A DNA stretch of 8,431 bases from the NCBI GenBank assembly GCA_019312705.1, contig JAFDCW010000135.1, forward strand, positions 1 to 8,431, given 5' to 3'. The translations under genes were made by a program, and so were the position numbers. Of the stretch, positions 1-5,580 are shown one piece after another. The stretch comes from Deltaproteobacteria bacterium (GTDB lineage: Bacteria; Myxococcota; Polyangia; Polyangiales; B10-G4). Each line of letters begins with the position of its first letter. The stretch's first letter is position 1. Below the pieces are notes generated by a model. That model did no database searches. It saw only the letters and a program-made list of their open reading frames with translations, and was not told the origin of the DNA.

Positions 1-934
1 CGATGAGGGTCACACCGTGTTTCACGACCTTCTCACCGGCGACCGTGCCCTCGCAGTTGCCTCCCTGCTCTGCGGCCAGGTCGACGACCACGGATCCGGT
101 GGCCATCGACTGCAGCATCTCCTCGGTCCAAAGGGTCGGAGCCTTCTTGCCGGGTATGAGGGCGGTGGTGATGACGATGTCGACTTCCTTGGCCTGCTCT
201 CGGAAGAGGGCCATCTCAGCCTCGATGAACTCTTTGCTCATCACCTTCGCGTAGCCGCCGGCGCCGGCGCCATCTTCTTCGAACTCGACCTCGATGAACT
301 CCGCGCCCATCGACTCGACCTGCTCCCGGACGGCCGGGCGCGTATCAAAGGCGCGCACGATGGCCCCAAGGCTTCGGGCGGCCCCGATGGCGGAGAGGCC
401 GGCAACCCCGGCGCCGATGACCAGGACCTTGGCCGGGGGGACCTTGCCCGCGGCGGTCATCTGCCCGGTGAAGAAGCGCCCGAAGGCGTTCGCCGCCTCC
501 ACCACCGCCCGGTAGCCCGCGATGTTCGCCATCGAGCTGAGGGCGTCCATCTTCTGGGCCCGGGTGATGCGGGGGACCTGGTCGATGGCCAGGGCGGTGA
601 TCTTCTTCTCTCGGAGAAGGTTCACCACGGCTTCGTTCTGGGCCGGGAAGATGAAGGAGATGCTGACCGTGCCCTCCTTCATCAGGCCGATCTCGTCCTC
701 GGAAGGGGCCCGGACCTTGGCGACGATCTCGCAGTCACCGAAGATTTCGGAGGCGTCGGCCACGACCGTCGCGCCGGCAGCCTCGTAGTCCTCGTCGAGG
801 AACCCGGCGTCGGCGCCCGCCCCCTTTTGCACGACGGCTTCGAAGCCTAGTCTTTCGAGGCGTCTTACCGACTCCGGGGAGACTGCGACGCGGCGTTCGG
901 TCGCATCGACTTCCTTGGGAATTCCGACCTTCAT
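1..934 (-). CDS. pntA: NAD(P) transhydrogenase subunit alpha, 5' part (3' end beyond window)
   Basis: This is the NAD(H)-binding subunit of the membrane transhydrogenase, which couples hydride transfer between NADH and NADP+ to proton movement and so supplies NADPH. Reading leftward from the ATG at 934-932 gives 311 residues with no stop before the edge. The start [20 protein letters not shown] is the family's usual N-terminus. Residues 130-141 ([12 protein letters not shown]) match the conserved NAD-site segment. The Rossmann glycine motif is G174-A-G-V-A-G179, followed by the acidic ribose-binding D197 in AFDTRP. The mobile loop (G-G-Y-A-K, residues 226-230) and [13 protein letters not shown] (283-295) are also typical. 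E. coli PntA is about 510 residues, so some 200, including any membrane segments, could lie outside. It may instead be the shorter soluble alpha-1 subunit of the three-subunit form; the window cannot decide. The only ribosome-site-like sequence is a weak GAG just upstream of the ATG. pntB would be expected further left. Confidence 0.96.
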   Translation of the reverse strand, partial: MKVGIPKEVDATERRVAVSPESVRRLERLGFEAVVQKGAGADAGFLDEDYEAAGATVVADASEIFGDCEIVAKVRAPSEDEIGLMKEGTVSISFIFPAQNEAVVNLLREKKITALAIDQVPRITRAQKMDALSSMANIAGYRAVVEAANAFGRFFTGQMTAAGKVPPAKVLVIGAGVAGLSAIGAARSLGAIVRAFDTRPAVREQVESMGAEFIEVEFEEDGAGAGGYAKVMSKEFIEAEMALFREQAKEVDIVITTALIPGKKAPTLWTEEMLQSMATGSVVVDLAAEQGGNCEGTVAGEKVVKHGVTLI

Positions 935-1097
935 CTGCTCGGTTATCAACCACCCAGGGGGCCCCTGGTCAAGGACGATCGGCATAGTGCCGTGGGTGCG
1001 CTCCCCGTCGCTACATACTCACCCGGCCATGATGCCCCCTCGACCGACAGTGAGCGCTCTCACGCCGATTGGCGCGGCCAACGTCCGCGAGTCCGCC
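935..1097. other. Intergenic region between the fusion gene and pntA, with four short inverted repeats
   Basis: These 163 bases separate the stop of the large membrane-protein gene from the pntA start; both genes read leftward. I see no open frame with a convincing start. Reading leftward from the stop, there are four perfect inverted repeats: TTGGC-GCG-GCCAA (1069-1081), GTGAG-CGCT-CTCAC (1050-1063), CGGCA-TAG-TGCCG (980-992) and CCAGGGG-G-CCCCTGG (954-968). The first two lie just past the upstream stop and could weakly terminate or slow transcription, but neither is followed by a T run. The last two lie near the start of pntA and could be regulatory. Confidence 0.5.
946..972 (-). promoter_or_regulatory. 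Possible pntA promoter with a 15-bp palindrome in its spacer
   Basis: On the minus strand a TTGACC hexamer (972-967) resembles a -35 box, and GATAAC lies 19 bases further on, sharing four bases with the TATAAT consensus. The spacer is longer than the usual 17, so the match is only fair. Transcription would begin a few bases before the pntA ATG, leaving almost no leader. The perfect palindrome CCAGGGG-G-CCCCTGG (954-968) sits between the two hexamers and slightly overlaps the -35, where a repressor would often bind. The role is inferred from position only. Confidence 0.25.
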
Positions 1098-4000
1098 TCA
1101 CCCGCCGCCGGGGATCCCGGTAATCGAAACGTCGCCGGGTTCGAGGTGGGTGCCCAGCAAGAGCGAGTCGGGGCGGAACTGATCGAGGCGCTCGTAGTTC
1201 TCCCGCAGCGAGTCCGCGTACGCCCGGACGTTGCCCCTCGGCGTGCTGTACTCGAGCAGCAGATTGTCGTCCGTGGATACGAGCTCTGCCCGGGACAGCC
1301 CCTGGTCGTCCGCCTCGTCGAGGAGCGCGTCGACCGCCGCCGGGTCCAGCAGGCGTCCTCGCAGGATGGTGGACGCGCCCTCCGCAAAGAGCCCCAAGGT
1401 CTCCTCGAGCCCGGACGCATCTTCGAGCACCCGGAGAGTCTCTGGCCGGGGCGAGCAATCATGATTGCACGCGACGATGATGCCCTGGTTCCCGATGAAG
1501 TAGAGCCACGCCACCTCGAAGACGGAGCGAATGCTGGCCAGGATGGAGAGCACGTCGGTCATGGCGATGTGGTGGAGTTGTATCCATTGCTGGAGCACCC
1601 CCGTGTCGGTCAGTCGCCCGGCAGCGATTTCATAGAACTCCCGATTGTAGAGGGCGGCCGCCCCGGCAAACCAGATCGAGCTGATCTCCATGCTGATCAC
1701 GTCATAACGCTGAGATTGCAGCATGAGGAAATTGCGTCCGTCGGTGATGTGTACCTGCACCCCGGCCTGGTTCAGGACGTTGCCGTTGACGGCGCGAAAA
1801 TAACGGTCGGTAAGCCGGACGATGTCGTGGCTCAGCTCGATGACGTCGAGGTTCTCGAACCCAGCCGTGTGGAGGACATTTGCCGAGACGCCGGTACCGA
1901 GACCGATGACCAGCGCGTCTCGACGAGACGGAGTGTGCAGCAGCGGTACGAGGACGAAAGCCGCTTGGGCCTTCACCTCCCTTTCCAGGCTGTCATCTCC
2001 TTGGAACTTCCCGTTCGTCAGGAGGGTGAGCACCTCGCCACCGGAGCGGTCGACCGATGTCGCGACGGTCGTGAGGCCTCCGTCCATGCTCTCAGCATGA
2101 TCGATGACGCGACCATACGACTGCGCCTGAAAGTACACGTTCGCCCCGGACGCGAGGCGGGTCAGGTCGAAGTGACTTGGCGAGAGTACGAGGAGCAGAG
2201 CCGCGGTGGTGGCGACGGCCGCGATCGTCGTGCGTCGTCGATGGCCCGGAGCAATGAGCAGCAAGGCCGACAACGCGATCACCGAGCCGGCGAGAACCTG
2301 GAGCGTCCGGAGCGAGCCGACGAGGGGCATGAGCCAGAACCCCACCAGCAGCGCGCCGGCAATGTTTCCCAAGGTATTCAGCGCGGCAGACCGCCCCATG
2401 GCAGCAATCTGCGTGCGCGGCCAGGCCCGGCCGATGCACTCCATCGCCAGCGGGTAGTTGGCTCCGATGAAGAGCGCCGGGGGCAACATGGATACGACGC
2501 AGACGACGAAGCGAACGAACTCCCGCTCGGCAAAGGTCCGAGCCGCGGGGTATGGCGCGAAGCTCGCAAAGTATCCGGGTATGGCGTCCCAGACGTACAC
2601 CCCTAGAAGAACGGATGCGGCGAGGCCTCCGAGGGCGATTCCCAGGGCCATCGGGGCGTCGACCCCCCGACGCAAGAGTCTCCGACTGACCGTGGACCCT
2701 CCTCCGAGGCCGAGCAGAAAGGAGAAGAGCATCAGAGAGAACGCATAGGTGCTGTTGCCGGCGACGACGGCGAGCAGGTGCGTGTACGTCGTCTCGAGAC
2801 CAAAGGTGACGGCCCCGCCCACGGTGAGAATGACGACGGCGACAATGCCCACGCGCCGCTCCGATTGCGTAGCCGAAACCGTGACCTCAGAGGTCGAGGA
2901 CTCTACGCGACTCGCATGGGGCGCCGCCGGCGACACCCGGCGATCGAGAATGATAGCGACGACCGCCACGACCAGGTTGATGCCAACCGCGACGAGCAGG
3001 GACCGGGTCACGCCGAGCGTAGGCATGAGCAGGTAACCGGTTAGGATCGCCCCCGTCGCCGCTCCGAGCGTATTGATGCCGTAGAGCAGGCCCACCGCAG
3101 TGCCGAGGGAGTCGTCCCTCTCGGCGAAGTGCCGCGTCAGGAGCGGCATGGTGAACCCCATCAAGAGCGTCGGCGGAGTGAGCATGGCCGCCCCGAGGGC
3201 GAGCTGGAGAACGACGAGGGTCCCGTCCGAGGGGTCCATCCCGGCGGCAATCGAAACATAGAGAGCCTGGGCGAGATCGAGGGTCCAGGGCGCCATGCCG
3301 CACCAGAGGGCGATACCCAGTTCGGCGAGGGCGTAGGCGCGAACGAGACGTACAAGGCGGCTAGCGACTCGCCCGCCGACCCAAGACCCGCCGGCGAGCC
3401 CCGCCATGTAGGTCGCCAGGACGACAACCGTCGCGGTGGCCGTGCTCCCGAAGGCCAAGGTGAGCCACTTGGCAAAGACGACTTGGTAGACCAGCGCGGC
3501 CGTGCCCGAAAGGAAGAAGACCGTCGCCACCCCGGCCCCGAGGGGTGTCAGTCGGGCTCGGGTCGACGGGGGCGCGGGCAGCCATCGGCTCTCCGGACGC
3601 AGCCGTGACTCCAGTACCATGGTGATGGTCACGGTCCACAGCGCAGCCACCCAGGGGATGGCGGGAGACAGCGAGAAGAGGGGGGGGCCGAGCCAAATCA
3701 ACGCCAACCACACCACCGTCAGGACGCCCCCCGCGGCGACGGCCCGAGTCCTCGCCTGAGGCTCGGCGTCCCTCATCGATGCCGCGTGAACTGCCAAGGC
3801 GAACGGGAACGCGACGACGAGGTCGTACACGTAGTGATAACCGAACCCCAGCGTAGCGAGGAGGGTCACTGCAAGGAAGAACCCAGCCACCGCGCGGGCC
3901 CAGGCCGCCAGAGGGCGAGCGTGCCACCAGACGAGCAGCACCCAGGCCGTATGCAACGAAGGCACACAGTTTCGCGCTACCGGCGGCGCGAGAGACGACA

Positions 4001-4868
4001 GGGACATCACCTGCTCGACGGACGGGGGAGTATCGGGGTACCACGCGCCGAAGATGTAAGTCGGACCGACGACGGGGAAGAGAAGGTAGAGAACGTAACC
4101 GGCACCGGCCATCCAGTAGAAGGACGTGAGCACATCTCCGTCTCGCTGGTCGGGCAGGCGCCGCTGCATTGCGTAGACGAAGGCCAGCCCGATCGGGAGG
4201 CCGAGGTAGACGACCTGCGCCAGTGCTTCAAGGGATGGCAGATTGGCGAAGAGCAGGCCAAAATCGAACGACAGCTGAGTGCCGAAGGTGGCGTCGAGGG
4301 CATAGACCCTAGCGTCCAACGTCTCAGGCCACAGAATCGCCGTGAGGTGCAGGAACGGAAGTGAAATGATGGCAAAGAGCGGCAAGAGCAGCCGAGGAAG
4401 AAGACGCGCCAGTTCGTCGGTGCGCTCGTCCCCCCGCGCAACGACCGCCCGGATGACGCCGACCCCGATGGCCGCGATGCCGAGTCCGTTGCCCACGGCC
4501 AGCATCGGCGACAGCAAAGACTCGACGCGCCCGACGGAGCTCGTCCAGATGAGGAGGGCGACGGCTGCGGCAAGGGCCAGCACGAAGAGGTGGTCGCGGG
4601 AGCGGCGCTCACCAATGGCGTAGAGTACGTACGACCCAGCCGTCGACGTCGCGAGGAAGGGGTGGCTGAGGAGCAGAGCCGGAGTGAAGAAGTTACTGGC
4701 AAGGCCGAGCCAGGCGAGCAACTGCCCAATGGCCCCGACCGCGGCGAGCACCCACAGGAGGCGCACGAAATGAGCTACCTCGCGGGCGGCCTGGGAACCG
4801 GCACGGCCCTCCCCTTCCGATGCTTCTGGGCTCGGTGTGGAACCTTCTGTGCGATTCGCCGTGCCCAT
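1098..4868 (-). CDS. Membrane fusion protein: PAP2 (Aur1-type) phosphatase/phosphotransferase + MFS-like/spermidine-synthase-like domain
   Basis: The gene encodes 1256 residues. After a hydrophilic head (1-32), residues 35-435 form a block of about 12 hydrophobic segments with a PAP2/Aur1-type active site: C-V-P-S-L-H306 and G-Y-H345-Y-V-Y-D349, the two histidines and aspartate used by lipid-phosphate phosphatases and inositol-phosphoceramide synthases. Residues 443-895 are a second block of about 13 segments, opening FFLSGTAALVYQVVFAKWL as in 'fused MFS/spermidine synthase' proteins. Residues 905-1140 form the Rossmann domain, with nucleotide-site motif VIGLGTG (987-993), E1011 and DGR (1043-1045). 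The aminopropyltransferase catalytic loop reads YDVISMEISSIW (1055-1066): its two aspartates align with E1061 and S1064, so true spermidine synthesis is doubtful. Segment counts are by eye. The ATG at 4868-4866 has no strong ribosome site and is chosen because it precedes the first membrane helix. One uninterrupted frame argues against two genes. Substrate unknown; I infer work on a membrane lipid or isoprenoid phosphate. Confidence 0.9.
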   Translation of the reverse strand: MGTANRTEGSTPSPEASEGEGRAGSQAAREVAHFVRLLWVLAAVGAIGQLLAWLGLASNFFTPALLLSHPFLATSTAGSYVLYAIGERRSRDHLFVLALAAAVALLIWTSSVGRVESLLSPMLAVGNGLGIAAIGVGVIRAVVARGDERTDELARLLPRLLLPLFAIISLPFLHLTAILWPETLDARVYALDATFGTQLSFDFGLLFANLPSLEALAQVVYLGLPIGLAFVYAMQRRLPDQRDGDVLTSFYWMAGAGYVLYLLFPVVGPTYIFGAWYPDTPPSVEQVMSLSSLAPPVARNCVPSLHTAWVLLVWWHARPLAAWARAVAGFFLAVTLLATLGFGYHYVYDLVVAFPFALAVHAASMRDAEPQARTRAVAAGGVLTVVWLALIWLGPPLFSLSPAIPWVAALWTVTITMVLESRLRPESRWLPAPPSTRARLTPLGAGVATVFFLSGTAALVYQVVFAKWLTLAFGSTATATVVVLATYMAGLAGGSWVGGRVASRLVRLVRAYALAELGIALWCGMAPWTLDLAQALYVSIAAGMDPSDGTLVVLQLALGAAMLTPPTLLMGFTMPLLTRHFAERDDSLGTAVGLLYGINTLGAATGAILTGYLLMPTLGVTRSLLVAVGINLVVAVVAIILDRRVSPAAPHASRVESSTSEVTVSATQSERRVGIVAVVILTVGGAVTFGLETTYTHLLAVVAGNSTYAFSLMLFSFLLGLGGGSTVSRRLLRRGVDAPMALGIALGGLAASVLLGVYVWDAIPGYFASFAPYPAARTFAEREFVRFVVCVVSMLPPALFIGANYPLAMECIGRAWPRTQIAAMGRSAALNTLGNIAGALLVGFWLMPLVGSLRTLQVLAGSVIALSALLLIAPGHRRRTTIAAVATTAALLLVLSPSHFDLTRLASGANVYFQAQSYGRVIDHAESMDGGLTTVATSVDRSGGEVLTLLTNGKFQGDDSLEREVKAQAAFVLVPLLHTPSRRDALVIGLGTGVSANVLHTAGFENLDVIELSHDIVRLTDRYFRAVNGNVLNQAGVQVHITDGRNFLMLQSQRYDVISMEISSIWFAGAAALYNREFYEIAAGRLTDTGVLQQWIQLHHIAMTDVLSILASIRSVFEVAWLYFIGNQGIIVACNHDCSPRPETLRVLEDASGLEETLGLFAEGASTILRGRLLDPAAVDALLDEADDQGLSRAELVSTDDNLLLEYSTPRGNVRAYADSLRENYERLDQFRPDSLLLGTHLEPGDVSITGIPGGG

Positions 4869-5016
4869 CGGACCAGGATCGCCCTAACATGCCGTGCGTT
4901 CGTGAACCACTGTTCCGCTCGCGGGTCGCGCCATCTCGGCCCTAGGGGGCCGAGCTCTCCGGGGGCCCTGAGCCGTTGACAACCGCCCCCGCTCGGCGTC
5001 CCCTGCCGCCACGCTC
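4869..5016. promoter_or_regulatory. Divergent intergenic region between the fusion gene and sixA
   Basis: The 148 bases between the two divergent starts must hold the promoters for both directions, unless transcription enters from elsewhere. An exact TTGACA occurs at 4976-4981 on the plus strand, but nothing like TATAAT follows at 16-18 bases (the 17-base position reads TCCCCT). Neither neighbouring start codon has a clear purine-rich ribosome site. The one notable structure is the inverted repeat at 4935-4954, listed separately. Confidence 0.5.
4935..4954. repeat. Perfect 8-bp inverted repeat, possible operator
   Basis: The arms CTCGGCCC and GGGCCGAG pair perfectly around a four-base TAGG centre. 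The site is near the middle of the divergent intergenic region, 66 bases from the fusion-gene start and 62 from the sixA start. Lying upstream of both genes and lacking a T run on either side, it is unlikely to be a terminator. A dimeric regulator controlling both directions is a reasonable guess; in GC-rich DNA chance is also possible. Confidence 0.35.
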
Positions 5017-5499
5017 ATGGACATCTATCTCGTTCGCCACGCCATTGCCGTCCCCCGCGCCGAGGACGCCCTCGACCATGCGCGCCCCCTCACGCCGAAG
5101 GGGCGCGACCGGTTCATTCGGTCGGTCTCGGCCCTCGATGCGCGCGGCGTCACTCTCGACCGCGTCTATCACAGCCCCTGGGTCCGGGCGCGGCAGACCG
5201 CCGAGCTCCTCGCCCCGATCAACCCGAGCGGTACCCTCGTCGCAACGGACGGCCTCGCCCGTCCGCCGACACCGGCGCTCCTCGGAGAGCTCGAAGGTGG
5301 CGCCGTGGCCCTCGTCGGTCACGAGCCCTACATGGGTGAGTTGCTCGCGCTTCTGCTGCTCGACGAGGCCGAGCGGGGCTTCGTCTTCCACTTCAAGAAG
5401 GGCGCCGTCGCGTACCTCTCCGGGCGGGCGATCCCGGGCGGCGCAGAGCTGCACGCCCTATGGGACCCCAAGACGCTCCGGGCCGCCTACCGCCCCTGA
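5017..5499 (+). CDS. sixA: Phosphohistidine phosphatase SixA
   Basis: This is a small cytoplasmic histidine phosphatase of 160 residues, essentially the length of E. coli SixA (161). It removes phosphate from histidine on phosphotransfer proteins; E. coli targets reported are the ArcB HPt domain and the nitrogen PTS protein NPr. The start MDIYLVRHAIA carries the catalytic R7-H8 pair of the branch. HSPWVRARQTAE (52-63) holds the conserved arginines (R57, R59), VGHEP (100-104) gives the second catalytic histidine H102, and FKKGAVAYL (126-134) is a SixA hallmark. The ATG is fixed by alignment of the first beta strand; no ribosome site is visible before it, so it may be translated from a very short leader. 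No histidine kinase or HPt gene is in view, so its partner is unknown. It lies 81 bases before uvrA in the same direction and may be cotranscribed with it. Confidence 0.93.
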   Translation: MDIYLVRHAIAVPRAEDALDHARPLTPKGRDRFIRSVSALDARGVTLDRVYHSPWVRARQTAELLAPINPSGTLVATDGLARPPTPALLGELEGGAVALVGHEPYMGELLALLLLDEAERGFVFHFKKGAVAYLSGRAIPGGAELHALWDPKTLRAAYRP

Positions 5500-5514
5500 C
5501 ACGACGCTGTCAGG
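5495..5514 (+). repeat. 7-bp hairpin overlapping the sixA stop codon
   Basis: CCTGACA and TGTCAGG pair perfectly around a six-base CGACGC loop, and the sixA TGA (5497-5499) lies in the left arm. There is no following T run (AGGACTGG follows), so it is not a canonical intrinsic terminator. It could stabilise the 3' end of a sixA message or slightly reduce readthrough into uvrA. Confidence 0.4.
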
Positions 5515-5565
5515 AGGACTGGCTCCGCGGCCACTGTGCCTTCGTTCAGGGTCGATGGGTGTGGT

Positions 5566-5570
5566 AGGGA
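5566..5570 (+). promoter_or_regulatory. Ribosome binding site of uvrA
   Basis: AGGGA ends ten bases before the ATG at 5581, a workable though slightly long spacing. It is the clearest ribosome site in the window and supports the upstream start of uvrA, and so the N-terminal extension, over an internal one. Confidence 0.55.
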
Positions 5571-5580
5571 ATCTCTTCAG

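Noticed and set aside
255..275. GGCGCC/GCCGGC tandem-like repeat
   Set aside because: It encodes the Gly/Ala stretch before the PntA mobile loop and is explained by the protein sequence.
17..850. Plus-strand open frame of 277 codons opposite pntA
   Set aside because: It is antisense to strongly conserved PntA sequence, with repetitive Gly/Asp/Leu composition and no domain.
1050..1081. Intrinsic terminator for the fusion gene
   Set aside because: Two short 5-bp hairpins follow the stop on the minus strand, but neither has a T run, and 5-bp stems are expected by chance in GC-rich DNA.
915..2606. Long plus-strand open frame of 563 codons opposite the fusion gene
   Set aside because: It is antisense to the well-supported spermidine-synthase-like half, has low-complexity Arg/Glu/Asp/Gly composition with no recognisable domain, and is the kind of shadow frame GC-rich codon use creates.
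4976..4981. Exact TTGACA before sixA as a promoter
   Set aside because: No -10-like hexamer follows at a usable distance (TCCCCT at 17 bases), so on its own it is not enough to call a promoter.
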